Counted from the first letter of the stretch, positions 16,401 through 25,269 are shown. The stretch: 31,352 nt of DNA from Prevotella sp. (GCA_017430675.1 JAFRMM010000222.1:1-31352), one strand, 5' to 3'. The notes: generated by a model not told the origin, from the letters alone. Numbers and translations: made by a program.

Positions 16401-18452
16401 ATGAGCAGTTTCAACTTCAAAAACGATATGACCTGGCGGGATCTGCTTCTCCGTCTGGCACTGATTGTCTGCACCGTCGTCATCATCGTATGGCTGATGC
16501 CCAGAAGCAGTTATGCCACCTTCAAGATCGAGCAGGGGAAACCCTGGGCCTATACAGACCTGAGTGCGCCGTTCGACTTTCCCATCTATAAGAGCGACGA
16601 GGCCGTGAAAGCCGAGCGCGACAGCCTGATGCAGCAGTATGAGCCCTATTACATCCTCAATAATGAGATTGCCGGCAAACAGATACGCCAGTTCCATAAG
16701 GACTACAACAACGGCATCCCCGGACTCAGCGACGACTACCTGAGTATCATTGCCAACCGTCTGCGCGGCCTCTATTCCCAGGGTATCATCAACAGTTCCG
16801 AATACGCCAGACTGCGACAGGACACCTCCCAGATGGTCAGGATCATTGACGGGAAGGACGTGACCAACAGGCAGATCACCAAGATGTACTCCGTGGTCTC
16901 GGCCTACGAGCAGATCATCAGCGACGAGACGCTCGCCAAGCACGCCGACATCCTGCGGAAGTGCAACCTCAACGACTACATCACCCCCAACCTCATCTAC
17001 GACAAGGAGCGGAGCGAGGCCAGCCTTAACGAACTGCACAACAGCATCCCCCTGGCCAGCGGCGTCGTCCAGAAAGGCCAGAAGATCATCGACCGTGGCG
17101 ACATCGTCGATAAGAAGACCTACGACATCCTGATGTCGTACAAGAAGGAGACGGACCGGCGCGAGGAAGAGCGCCAGGGAGTCAGTCTGACGATCCTCGG
17201 ACAGTTCCTCTATGTCTTCGTCCTGATCACCTGCTTCACCATCTACCTGACCCTTTTCCGCAAGGACTACTTCGAGAAGCCCAGATCCATGGCTATGCTC
17301 TATTCGCTGATCCTCTTCTTTGTCGTGCTCACCTCCGTCATGGTCGATCACAGTGTGCTGCACGTCTATTTCCTGCCCTACGCCATGGTACCCATCTTCA
17401 TCCGCGTGTTCATGGACTCACGGACGGCCTTCGTGACGCATGTCACCATGATCCTCATCTGCGCCTGTATCCTCCAGCATCCCCTGGAGTTCATCGCCGT
17501 GGAGACCGTGGGGGGCTTCGTGGCCATCTTCTCGCTCAGGGAACTGTCCAGCCGCTCGCAACTGTTCTGGACGGCCGTCCTCATCGCAGCGGCCTGCATC
17601 CTGACAAACCTCTCCCTCGAGTGGATCCAGAACAACGACCTCCACAAGATCGACCTCAGGGAGAACAACTATCTCGTTGTCAACGGACTGTTGCTCTTCT
17701 GCTCCTACCCCCTGCTCTATCTGATTGAGAAGGCCTTCGGCTTCACGTCGAACATCACGCTCATCGAACTGTCGGACATGAACAAGACCCTGCTCCGGAA
17801 GATGAGTGAGGTGGCACCAGGCACCTTCCAGCACTCCATCCAGGTGGGCAACCTGGCCGCGGAGATCGCCAACAAGATCGGCGGCAAGAGCCAACTGGTA
17901 CGCACGGGCGCCCTCTACCATGACATCGGCAAGATCTTCAACCCCATCTACTTCACGGAAAACCAGTCGGGCGTGAATCCCCACAACAAGATGGGTGCCA
18001 TCGACAGTGCCCAGATGATCATCAGCCACGTGACGGAGGGTGTCAAACTCGCCGAGAAGTACAACCTGCCCGATGTCATCAAGGAGTTTATCTCCACGCA
18101 CCACGGACAGGGCAAGACGAAGTATTTCTACGTGCAGTACAAGAACGCCCACCCCAACGACCAGGTCGATGACCTGCTCTTCACCTACCCCGGTCCCAAC
18201 CCGTTCACCAAGGAACAGGCCATTCTGATGATGGCCGACACCGTGGAGGCTGCCTCGCGCTCCCTGCCCGACTACACCGAGAAGAGCATCCGCGAACTGG
18301 TCAACAGACTCATCGATGCCCAGGTGGCGGAGGGTTACTTCAAGGAGTGCCCCATCACCTTCCGCGACATCGCCTACGCCAAGACCGTGCTCATCGAGAA
18401 GTTGAAGACCATCTACCACACCCGCCTCTCATATCCTGAACTGAAGAAATAA
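16401..18452 (+). CDS. 7TM-HD domain phosphodiesterase, PgpH-like (probable c-di-AMP hydrolase)
   Basis: 683 residues from ATG 16401; the frame is open 47 codons further upstream, but that part contains the promoter. A membrane segment at about 15-36 is followed by a ~230-residue extracytoplasmic domain, six or so further membrane segments (about 265-450), and a cytoplasmic HD domain. The HD metal-binding residues are H478 (FQHSIQVG) and H507/D508 (YHDIGK), with a downstream THHG motif. This layout is that of the PgpH family, which degrades cyclic di-AMP, linking cell-envelope or osmotic cues to potassium homeostasis. The signal sensed is unknown. It is a single-gene unit. Confidence 0.9.
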   Translation: MSSFNFKNDMTWRDLLLRLALIVCTVVIIVWLMPRSSYATFKIEQGKPWAYTDLSAPFDFPIYKSDEAVKAERDSLMQQYEPYYILNNEIAGKQIRQFHKDYNNGIPGLSDDYLSIIANRLRGLYSQGIINSSEYARLRQDTSQMVRIIDGKDVTNRQITKMYSVVSAYEQIISDETLAKHADILRKCNLNDYITPNLIYDKERSEASLNELHNSIPLASGVVQKGQKIIDRGDIVDKKTYDILMSYKKETDRREEERQGVSLTILGQFLYVFVLITCFTIYLTLFRKDYFEKPRSMAMLYSLILFFVVLTSVMVDHSVLHVYFLPYAMVPIFIRVFMDSRTAFVTHVTMILICACILQHPLEFIAVETVGGFVAIFSLRELSSRSQLFWTAVLIAAACILTNLSLEWIQNNDLHKIDLRENNYLVVNGLLLFCSYPLLYLIEKAFGFTSNITLIELSDMNKTLLRKMSEVAPGTFQHSIQVGNLAAEIANKIGGKSQLVRTGALYHDIGKIFNPIYFTENQSGVNPHNKMGAIDSAQMIISHVTEGVKLAEKYNLPDVIKEFISTHHGQGKTKYFYVQYKNAHPNDQVDDLLFTYPGPNPFTKEQAILMMADTVEAASRSLPDYTEKSIRELVNRLIDAQVAEGYFKECPITFRDIAYAKTVLIEKLKTIYHTRLSYPELKK

Positions 18453-18453
18453 T

Positions 18454-18522
18454 CCTGCACAAAGCGGGGGAAAGTGTGCAGGTTATTGCACAAAACTGCA
18501 CATTTGTGCCGAATTGTGTGCA
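18454..18522. repeat. Cluster of five TGCACA/TGTGCA hexamers with an 8-bp inverted repeat
   Basis: TGCACA occurs at 18456-18461, 18487-18492 and 18497-18502, and its reverse complement TGTGCA at 18475-18480 and 18517-18522. The first pair extends to a perfect CCTGCACA/TGTGCAGG repeat with a 13-bp spacer. It lies between the 7TM-HD gene and the FadL-like gene, upstream of the predicted promoters of the latter. No T-tract follows. Confidence 0.8.
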
Positions 18523-18582
18523 TATTTCGTTAAATTTCCTTAACTTTGTGCGCGCAGACATAACAGTTTGCAACAATTACCA

Positions 18583-18590
18583 TACCTTTG
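18583..18590 (+). promoter_or_regulatory. -7 element for the FadL-like gene
   Basis: TACCTTTG, 32 nt before the ATG at 18623. A second candidate TAACTTTG lies at 18541-18548. Neither has an ideally spaced -33. Confidence 0.55.
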
Positions 18591-18622
18591 CAGCCGATTT
18601 AGCAAAAAATTGTTTAAAGGAT

Positions 18623-20182
18623 ATGAAAAGAATGGCTTATTTGCTCACCAGCGTGATGCTGGCCACAGCAACAACCGCCACGGCAGGTGGCATCTTAACC
18701 AACACGAATCAGAGTATTGACTTCCTGCGCAATCCCGCGCGCGACGCAGCCATCGGTCTCGACGGTGTCTATAGCAATCCCGCCGGCGTCGCCTTCCTCC
18801 CAGAAGGTTTCCATCTCGGTTTCAACTGGCAGTACGCTCACCAGACGCGTACCATCACCAGCACCAACCCCGTCTTCGCCCTGGGTCGCAAGAACGACGG
18901 CAACAGCACCAAGAACTTCGAGGGCGTGGCCGACGCCCCGTTCATCCCCTCGCTGCAGGCCGCCTATAACAAAGGTAACTGGAGCGTACAGTTCAACTTC
19001 TCCATCCCTGGCGGTGGTGGCAGTTGCGAGTTTGGCGACGGTCTCGGTTCCTTCGAGAGCGTGGTGGGCAACATCGCCAACCAACTCAGGGGCCTCGACC
19101 AGATTGCCACGGCCCTCGGACAGCCGGCACCCGGCGTGAGCGGCTACGACATGGACGGCTACATGCAGGGCCGCCAGTACTACTTCGGCTTCCAACTCGG
19201 CGCCGCCTACAAGATCACGCCCGACCTCTCCGTCTATGGCGGTCTGCGCCTGCTCTACGGCAATGCCACCTATAAGGCCAAGATCAGCAACATCCAGGTG
19301 AAGACCGCTGGCGGCTACGTCGAGTTCGGCAGTTTCCTCCAGTCGGCCACGGCGATGGTCGATGGCGGCATCAGTTACGTCAACAGTTCGCTCGAACAGG
19401 TCAATGCCGGTATCGCCCAGTACGAGGCCGCCGGTGTGGCCGCCCCTGTTGAACTCACGGCTGCAAAGGCCCAACTCGAAGGTTCCGCCGCCACACTGGA
19501 AAACACCAGCGCCAGTCTCAACCAGTTGCAGAAATACTCCGAGGGCGTGAACCTGCTCTGTAACCAGAGTGGCGTAGGTGTGGCACCCGTCATCGGCATC
19601 GACTACCGCGTCGGCCCTTTCAACTTCGCCGCCAAGTACGAGTTCAAGACCCAGATCCACATGACAAACGAATCGACGGTGAACAAGGCCAGTGAGATTC
19701 CCGCCGTCAACAAGTTCCGCGACGGTGAGAAGATCGACGAGGACTCTCCCGCCCAACTGGCCGTCGGCGCGATGTGGAACATCACCGACGCCATCCGTCT
19801 GAACCTCGGCTACCACCACTTCTATGATACGAACGTGAAGTGGTATAACAACACACAGGACCTGCTCGACGGCGGTACCAACGAGTACCTCGGCGGTGCC
19901 GAGTGGGATGTCACTGATAAACTCACCATCTCCACAGGCTTACAGGCCACCCGCTACCAGTTGACAGATGCCTATATGAACGATATGTCGTTCGTCGTGA
20001 ACAGCATGAGTTTCGGCTTCGGCTTCAACTACAAGGCCACCGACCATATCACGCTGAAGGCCGCCTACTTCCAGACGAACTACGAGGACTATGACCGCGT
20101 CACCTCCCGCGATCCGCTCATCAGCGACTCCTTCACCCGCACCAACCGCGTGCTGGGCATCGGCTGTGAACTGAGCCTGTAA
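18623..20182 (+). CDS. FadL/OmpP1-family outer membrane transport protein
   Basis: 519 residues from ATG 18623; the frame is open further upstream but that part covers the repeat cluster and promoter. A signal peptide ends about TATA-GG (residues 1-21). The mature start contains NPAGVAF, the NPAG signature of FadL/TodX proteins, and the rest alternates Gly/Tyr/aromatic strands typical of a beta-barrel. An Ala/Gln-rich helical insertion lies near residues 255-305. Expected to move hydrophobic compounds such as long-chain fatty acids across the outer membrane; the ligand is not determined. A strong terminator follows 20 nt after the stop. Confidence 0.88.
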   Translation: MKRMAYLLTSVMLATATTATAGGILTNTNQSIDFLRNPARDAAIGLDGVYSNPAGVAFLPEGFHLGFNWQYAHQTRTITSTNPVFALGRKNDGNSTKNFEGVADAPFIPSLQAAYNKGNWSVQFNFSIPGGGGSCEFGDGLGSFESVVGNIANQLRGLDQIATALGQPAPGVSGYDMDGYMQGRQYYFGFQLGAAYKITPDLSVYGGLRLLYGNATYKAKISNIQVKTAGGYVEFGSFLQSATAMVDGGISYVNSSLEQVNAGIAQYEAAGVAAPVELTAAKAQLEGSAATLENTSASLNQLQKYSEGVNLLCNQSGVGVAPVIGIDYRVGPFNFAAKYEFKTQIHMTNESTVNKASEIPAVNKFRDGEKIDEDSPAQLAVGAMWNITDAIRLNLGYHHFYDTNVKWYNNTQDLLDGGTNEYLGGAEWDVTDKLTISTGLQATRYQLTDAYMNDMSFVVNSMSFGFGFNYKATDHITLKAAYFQTNYEDYDRVTSRDPLISDSFTRTNRVLGIGCELSL

Positions 20183-20202
20183 GCAAACCATGATCCAACG
20201 AT

Positions 20203-20231
20203 AATCCCCGCCGTTGAGCGGGGATTTTTTT
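20203..20231 (+). terminator. Intrinsic terminator after the FadL-like gene
   Basis: A perfect 9-bp GC-rich stem (20203-20211 with 20218-20226), 6-nt loop, then a run of T to 20231. It sits at the boundary between core chromosome and the accessory region. Confidence 0.93.
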
Positions 20232-20739
20232 ACGTCTGAAGAAATTTCACCTTTCTACGATTATCCTGCTTTAGAGGACGCACGGCGAAGTGCATCCAAT
20301 AACTCCCCTTCGGACTCCGCTCTATTAAGAGCTCGTCAAACTCCTGTTTCTTCCCATCGGCGATATCCAGCAGGATAGACGAGTAGCGAATGGCTTGCTC
20401 TATGCCGAGGCACTTGATATCCACGGCGCATCCCGTCAGATGGTTGCTCTCCTTCGCTCCTCCCACAGCCTTATTCACGGCCTCGCTCCTAAATCCGGAG
20501 TTAATGATCAGAGGCTCAACATCCTTTGAGGTCTCGTAATCATCACCTTTCTTTATACAATAAAGAAGGTTATAACTGTACCGCAGATCCTCCAGCCAGT
20601 TCTCGCAGATGTTCTTCAGGTTTAACACTGCTGCATGGGGTGGTGTGTTGTCTAGCCCCTTTGCATTGGTCTTGATCATCTCTCCGAGCGTAAAATGCTC
20701 GGAAAGTTTTGCTTGTGTATTGATAATTCCTTTTTCCAT
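20230..20739 (-). CDS. Peptidase M15-family (phage-type D-Ala-D-Ala carboxypeptidase/endolysin-like) protein
   Basis: 169 residues beginning with the LSEHFTLGEMI module common to phage-derived M15 peptidases. The zinc ligands are H100 and D107 (SNHLTGCAVDI) and H150 (YWMHFAV), and SGFRS at 81-85 is the substrate-side motif. It should cut peptidoglycan peptide cross-links. No signal peptide is seen, as in phage or mobile-element lysins. It is the last gene of the accessory operon, downstream of the primase-like gene and separated from it by the GGATTCA-type repeat. Many Bacteroidota cassettes with a DUF3987 gene carry an amidase in this position; here an M15 enzyme takes its place. Confidence 0.85.
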   Translation of the reverse strand: MEKGIINTQAKLSEHFTLGEMIKTNAKGLDNTPPHAAVLNLKNICENWLEDLRYSYNLLYCIKKGDDYETSKDVEPLIINSGFRSEAVNKAVGGAKESNHLTGCAVDIKCLGIEQAIRYSSILLDIADGKKQEFDELLIERSPKGSYWMHFAVRPLKQDNRRKVKFLQT

Positions 20740-20760
20740 TTTACTTTTAAATTTTTAAAT

Positions 20761-20793
20761 TGAATCCTTGAATCCATGAATCCTTGAATCCAA
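20761..20793. repeat. Four TGAATCC units at 8-bp period (copy 1)
   Basis: TGAATCC at 20761, 20769, 20777 and 20785. A nearly identical array in inverted orientation is at 31116-31145. Confidence 0.9.
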
Positions 20794-20799
20794 TTTTAT

Positions 20800-23472
20800 T
20801 TATGCAATTAAATTCCTAATTTTTTTATACAAGTTTTTCTCATTTTTATCCTCTACTTTTTCAATCATTCGATCTTCAATAAGCCTTCGGATTTTTGTCC
20901 TGATACTTTTTACATTATCATAACTGAAACATCTGGCTATATCATCTGATGTAAATTCAGAGGGCAAACGGTTATAGCCATCAACAGATTTTTGGTAGTG
21001 ACGTTTGCCGTTAATCTGCACATCGTTGTTCATATCCTCAAAATACTTCTCTGCAAGCACTCCGAAGAAATACTGTTGGGTGGCATACTGAATACGGGCA
21101 ATGAGTTCACAGAGTTTCCAGTCTGTCTCATCCGTCTCATACTCTCCAGTCCAGTAGCGTCCTTCCTGATGCAGACTGCCCCAATGACGCATATCAATGA
21201 AAGGTGCAGCATAGTTCAGGGCATGATAAGGTACGCGTTTCAGCATCAACTCATTGGCCTCGTTCTGATCCTCCTTACAATCCTCCATCCTGTTCTTCGT
21301 CCAGTTATAGAGTTTCTTCACGAGTTCCCAGAAGGGCAGTTCCCCATAACGGGTATCCAACTTGAAAGCCCAAGTCTTCATGCGATCCATACGGGCAAAG
21401 TCCGTGTGCTGGTATTCCTCAAACTCCATCATTTCGAAGTTCGTCTTAGGCATAGGTATCACAGCCAGACGGGTGGATAATCCTGAACCGAAGTTTTGCT
21501 CATTCACCTTTTTCTTCAGTGCCAGGGGCGTACCCGTGTAGATGAAGTTCCAGGTGACATAGAAGTTATCGACGGGCGAATCTGCATTCATATACATCTG
21601 TCCGTCTTCCTCGTTGTGAAAGGCTTTCAGTTCCATGGTGGTCTTGTCTATCCACGATCCACTCTTCATCAGGCGGATGGTGTTGTCGAGTTCCGTGTCA
21701 AACGAGAACAGGTGCAACTGGATATCCTTACCGTTGATGACCTCATGCGCATTCAGCATATCGGTGATAAACTGGCCGTTGGCAGTACGGGCAGGATGCA
21801 CGCGGATAATCCCCTTGGGTTTTTCCTTACCTTCCTTATTGGCGGCTTTTTTCTTGATTTCTTCCTTATACCTATTTAATGCCTGTTTACCAGCCTTATC
21901 CGCAGAGATCATAGGAGATGCCAGAATCTTGTAGAGGTCATCAGCCATAGACTTGTTAGAGGCAGGATGTCCGATGACGAGCAGCGAACAGTTCAATCTG
22001 CGTTCTTGCTGTGGACGATGATAGAACCTGTACCAGCATCTGGTCATCAGTGTCATCAACAATCCCGAGGCTACGAAGAGTGCAGCAGGATACTGGCTCC
22101 TTTTCAAATCTGCGCACACATCCTGAAGCAACGGGAAGTCAGGGAACATGGCCTCAATCTCAGCGCCCCATTGATCCATTTTGACAAGCATCATGTCGCC
22201 ATACTGGGCATTACCATCTTTAGGGGTGAGATTAGGTAAAGAAGAGATGATTTCCCAATACCTCTTACCTGTTATCTGTGTAACAGCCTCTTGCATGGCC
22301 TTACCGGGATAGGGTCTGGGTGTCTTTTTCTCCTTTTGCGCCACGCAGTCTGCGGCTGATTCCACCGTCTGCGCCACGTCCTCATCGCGCTCTGCGATAA
22401 TCTCCTGCACCCACGGCTGGGCTTCGACGATCCTTTGTACCAAGGCTTTATCACCGTCGAGCATGATGAGCAGGTCTGTGGCGAGTTTAAGACTCTCATT
22501 ATGTCTGTTGCTGTCATCCCGGCAGGGCAGTTTGTCCCCATAGCGAGCATCAATAATACTTTGAATATCATAACCCCGCCACCTTATTTCATCACAGGCC
22601 GCCTCAGCGACACACGGGGACTCGGCGACACATGGGGACTGGCTCCCATCTGTGCGCAGTTTACGGAGCACAGTGGTGCCTGTCCCCTGTGTGTCGCCCT
22701 GCGTGTCGTGGCGTAGTGGTTGAGTCTTCTTCTCACGGTATAACTGTGTGTAGCGTTTGTCAAATTCCTCATTGTAATAGTCGAATAATAATGTTTCGTT
22801 CAAGTATAAGATATCCTCCTCCTTAGGAGCAAAAGAGTTACGGGTGGCATCGATGCAACTTTCGTCAGCCTTATACCCCAAAGCCTGGGCAAACACAATC
22901 TGGTTATCAGCCAAATTGCCATCCTTGATATCTGCTGTGAAGACGATACGGATGCCTTTGCCGCTACTTGTGATATGGACTAACGCCACACGATCCAAGA
23001 GTTCTTTCTTTTTCCTGAGTTTCCACCATATCTGCGTGGGATTATCCACATGGTCGATATCGAGCATCACCAGTCCATTCAGATGACAGTCTGCTAAACG
23101 ACGGTGACGGAAGGGCTTGCCTTTCCCCGTCTGCGTCTCGTCAAACTCGCGGCATGAGAAGATAAACGCCGTCTGGTTATCCTTGATCTCCTGTGCAAAG
23201 GCCAAAAGTTTCTCGGCATCTGTCTTAGCCTCCCAAGCCTTTCTCGCCGCCTCCTTCTTCAATCCCTGCTTTTTCAGCAAGAATTTCTGATAGTCCGCAT
23301 TATTCTTCCACCGCTCGATCGCCGCGATATCCGGGACCCCCACCGCCTCAAGAATACTCCTTCTCGCATCAATCCGCCAAGCCGTATTCGGCTTGCGGAC
23401 TTCCCTCCAGAACTCTTCCCTGTTGCAGGGAAGAGCCTGAGAAAAGTGTGTGTTTTCTTGGTAACAGAACAT
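20800..23472 (-). CDS. BT4734-like (VirE N-terminal) / DUF3987 primase-helicase-type protein
   Basis: 890 residues from ATG 23472, 11 nt after the upstream stop; an in-frame ATG at 23547 would overlap the preceding gene. The N-terminal third matches BT4734-like proteins: a FSCREFDET region, LVMLDIDH with a D-x-D pair, and SSGKGIRIVF, a layout reminiscent of primase active sites. The C-terminal half is DUF3987-like, with a Walker-A-like GHPASNKS near residue 500 (the usual Gly-Lys replaced by Asn-Lys). Such proteins occur in Bacteroidota mobile elements and near capsule loci; a DNA replication role is inferred, not demonstrated. Base composition is poorer in GC than the core genes to the left. 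Confidence 0.85.
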   Translation of the reverse strand: MFCYQENTHFSQALPCNREEFWREVRKPNTAWRIDARRSILEAVGVPDIAAIERWKNNADYQKFLLKKQGLKKEAARKAWEAKTDAEKLLAFAQEIKDNQTAFIFSCREFDETQTGKGKPFRHRRLADCHLNGLVMLDIDHVDNPTQIWWKLRKKKELLDRVALVHITSSGKGIRIVFTADIKDGNLADNQIVFAQALGYKADESCIDATRNSFAPKEEDILYLNETLLFDYYNEEFDKRYTQLYREKKTQPLRHDTQGDTQGTGTTVLRKLRTDGSQSPCVAESPCVAEAACDEIRWRGYDIQSIIDARYGDKLPCRDDSNRHNESLKLATDLLIMLDGDKALVQRIVEAQPWVQEIIAERDEDVAQTVESAADCVAQKEKKTPRPYPGKAMQEAVTQITGKRYWEIISSLPNLTPKDGNAQYGDMMLVKMDQWGAEIEAMFPDFPLLQDVCADLKRSQYPAALFVASGLLMTLMTRCWYRFYHRPQQERRLNCSLLVIGHPASNKSMADDLYKILASPMISADKAGKQALNRYKEEIKKKAANKEGKEKPKGIIRVHPARTANGQFITDMLNAHEVINGKDIQLHLFSFDTELDNTIRLMKSGSWIDKTTMELKAFHNEEDGQMYMNADSPVDNFYVTWNFIYTGTPLALKKKVNEQNFGSGLSTRLAVIPMPKTNFEMMEFEEYQHTDFARMDRMKTWAFKLDTRYGELPFWELVKKLYNWTKNRMEDCKEDQNEANELMLKRVPYHALNYAAPFIDMRHWGSLHQEGRYWTGEYETDETDWKLCELIARIQYATQQYFFGVLAEKYFEDMNNDVQINGKRHYQKSVDGYNRLPSEFTSDDIARCFSYDNVKSIRTKIRRLIEDRMIEKVEDKNEKNLYKKIRNLIA

Positions 23473-23483
23473 AAATGCAAGTA

Positions 23484-23771
23484 TTAAAGGGTTTGAATGT
23501 CCGTCAGATACAGGGTGTTCTCGTGGCGGTCGTTGTTGTCGCCCCATGTGCGGTGCTTCCAGAAACCCTTCACCATATAATGTTTCTCTGTGAAATACTC
23601 GGTGTCACGGTTCTTGCTCGCCGCCTCTCCTGTGAGTTCAGCATAAAACATATCCCCGCCCCGCTTCAGCACGAAGCCACGGCTCTTGAAATATTCGGGT
23701 GTACCGTCTTGTCTCTGGTACTGGCGCTCAGAGTATGCACCTATCTCTACGATTTTAACTAATGCTTCCAT
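23484..23771 (-). CDS. Small protein, OB-fold/single-stranded-DNA-binding candidate
   Basis: 95 residues from ATG 23771 (an in-frame ATG at 23795 adds eight Lys-rich residues). Alternating beta-strand pattern with aromatic residues (MFYAELTGE, YMVKGFWKHRTW) and a C-terminal ENTLYLTDIQTL strand resembles small SSB-like OB-fold proteins. It stands directly before the primase-like gene with an 11-nt gap, where an ssDNA-binding partner would make sense. I do not recognise a named family, so this is a structural guess. Confidence 0.5.
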   Translation of the reverse strand: MEALVKIVEIGAYSERQYQRQDGTPEYFKSRGFVLKRGGDMFYAELTGEAASKNRDTEYFTEKHYMVKGFWKHRTWGDNNDRHENTLYLTDIQTL

Positions 23772-23876
23772 ATATGATTGTTTTTTCTTTAACACGAATG
23801 ACCATGAATGACCATATAATTTTTCATATAATTCTAATTCATGATTAATTCATGTTCAATTTCTGGTAATTCGTGT

Positions 23877-24194
23877 TTAAATCTTATCCAGCAGTTCTTC
23901 GACCTCCAGCGTGCTCATGGCATCCTGCAATTCACGGTGCATGGCCACGCTCACCAGTCTGAATCCGAGTTCCTTCTTCACGGAGTTGAAGAACTTGATC
24001 CTTGTCGGGCTCTCCTTCAGCCAGCCATTTTCCAGTTGACGGATTACGCGGTCCTTCTTCCTGCGACTCTGGCGGTTGTACGCCCTAAAGGTTAGTGTAC
24101 CAGTCATGGGATCCCTGTGGATCGATCCCTCGACAAACTTTCCATCCACGAGGCGCTCCATCGCCTCCAATGGGATTTCGATAAATTTTCTCAT
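23877..24194 (-). CDS. Small basic hypothetical protein
   Basis: 105 residues, unrecognised. It is rich in Lys/Arg in the middle (RQSRRKKDR) with an acidic C-terminal helix (TLEVEELLDKI). No signal peptide or membrane segment. It sits between the KilAC-type gene and the SSB-like gene on the same strand, so it probably belongs to the same DNA-metabolism operon. A nucleic-acid-binding role is only suggested by charge and context. Confidence 0.6.
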   Translation of the reverse strand: MRKFIEIPLEAMERLVDGKFVEGSIHRDPMTGTLTFRAYNRQSRRKKDRVIRQLENGWLKESPTRIKFFNSVKKELGFRLVSVAMHRELQDAMSTLEVEELLDKI

Positions 24195-24275
24195 AATTGT
24201 TTGAATTTTGTGTTAATGTTGTTATGGGTTTTTATCTATCTGCAGATGTTTTCTGAATTCTCTTTTCATACCTTT

Positions 24276-24626
24276 TTAATGTTTAATTTTTAATACTCCA
24301 AACAGGAACTCTACTCCCTTCGGAGTCCACACTGGATAAACCACTTCCTTCAGTTCTCCACGACTGTTGAATTTGAAATGAGAACGGTTCTTCGTATATC
24401 CCTGACCATTGTAGCGGGTCATCAACTGAAGTTTCCGGTCTCTGCGTACCATAATCTTCTGATCGATCAGGAATTGGTTCAAATCCGGAGCCGAAATCCC
24501 AATCTTCTTGGCGATATCCGACGTCAGCATACAATCCTCTGTTCCCTTGTTTCGCTTCTCCAGCATTTCGGCAACAAACTCAACTGTAGGTCTCAAGACC
24601 TTTTCTTCTTTCTGTGTCATTCGCAC
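24276..24626 (-). CDS. KilAC-domain (phage antirepressor C-terminal type) DNA-binding protein
   Basis: 116 residues. The segment SDIAKKIGISAPDLNQFL followed by KIMVRR and a Y-N-G-Q-G-Y strand is the winged-helix pattern of the KilAC domain found at the C-terminus of phage antirepressors. Here it stands alone, without the usual N-terminal Bro/ORF6N/Rha domain, covering nearly the whole protein. It is the first gene of the accessory operon, about 60 nt downstream of a -7 element and of the 11-bp direct repeat array, which it might bind. ATG 24620 is a possible alternative start. Confidence 0.75.
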   Translation of the reverse strand: MRMTQKEEKVLRPTVEFVAEMLEKRNKGTEDCMLTSDIAKKIGISAPDLNQFLIDQKIMVRRDRKLQLMTRYNGQGYTKNRSHFKFNSRGELKEVVYPVWTPKGVEFLFGVLKIKH

Positions 24627-24687
24627 TCTCCTTTCTTAATTATTTTCATAACTGTTTGTTTTTAAGTAAATAATTTGTATTGCAGTG

Positions 24688-24695
24688 CAAATGTA
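24688..24695 (-). promoter_or_regulatory. -7 element of the KilAC-primase operon
   Basis: Minus-strand TACATTTG. A run of eight T (24701-24708, minus strand) precedes it. It is preceded by a weak 3-4 bp hairpin that may terminate the upstream unit. Confidence 0.6.
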
Positions 24696-24721
24696 GGCAC
24701 AAAAAAAACCACCCCGCTTGC

Positions 24722-24774
24722 TGGTAGCGAGATGGTAGCGTTTTGGTAGCGAATTGGTAGTGCTTTGGTAGCGA
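24722..24774. repeat. Five direct repeats TGGTAGCG(A), exact 11-bp period (iteron- or operator-like)
   Basis: TGGTAG(C/T)G starts at 24722, 24733, 24744, 24755 and 24766. Spacing is exactly 11 bp, one helical turn, so all copies face the same side of the DNA. The array ends 3 bp before the stop codon of the small TPR-partner gene and lies about 27-80 bp upstream of the -7 element of the KilAC-primase operon. It could be a replication iteron set or a regulator binding array. Confidence 0.85.
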
Positions 24775-24777
24775 GCC

Positions 24778-25269
24778 CTAAATTTTCGGCTTTGGAAAAG
24801 ATGCTTTCCCTAATTCTTCTGCCAATGCAAGAACAACTTCGCGACATTGCAGAAAGAATGGCTCATCCTGTTTATTGGGTTTCACTTTGTCTATCTGGCG
24901 AGCATCCTGATTCATAAAAGTAAGCGTTGAGAAATGCCGGATACTATTATAATCACATTCATATTGAAGATCACCCAAAGGCAAACATTCTACTCTTTCA
25001 CAAAACTCCTTGGGTGTAGAAGGGTAATTGCATGCCCAACGGAGAAACCAGTGCACAGCCGCCCATTTCCTTTTTGAATCTAGTGGCTTCCCATCACCAT
25101 TGATCTTTTTGATGGCTTGCGCAATCTGATCATCAGTAAAACCGTTTTGCTGAGTCAAATTATTAGCGCCGCCAATATAGACAGGTGCCTCAAAAGTGAT
25201 ATTGTTGGCAAACATATTGCCTGGGCTATAGACATGTACGTTAAAGCACCCTTTTTCATTCTTCTCCAT
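24778..25269 (-). CDS. Hypothetical cytosolic protein, partner of the TPR lipoprotein
   Basis: 163 residues with no signal peptide or membrane segment. The N-terminal ~35 residues are beta-rich with a NVHVYSPGN motif (10-18) that resembles the C-terminal tail of the adjacent TPR protein. The core (about 45-163) is helical and has conserved-looking segments GKPLDSKRKWAAVHWFLRW and CREVVLALAEEL. I have the impression of seeing similar hypothetical proteins in other Bacteroidota but know no function. Its ATG lies inside the last codons of the TPR gene (14-bp overlap), so the two are translationally coupled and likely made in fixed ratio. Confidence 0.75.
   Translation of the reverse strand: MEKNEKGCFNVHVYSPGNMFANNITFEAPVYIGGANNLTQQNGFTDDQIAQAIKKINGDGKPLDSKRKWAAVHWFLRWACNYPSTPKEFCERVECLPLGDLQYECDYNSIRHFSTLTFMNQDARQIDKVKPNKQDEPFFLQCREVVLALAEELGKASFPKPKI

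Noticed and set aside
24722..24774. Direct repeats considered as a CRISPR array
   Set aside because: Unit plus spacer is only 11 bp and no cas gene is present.
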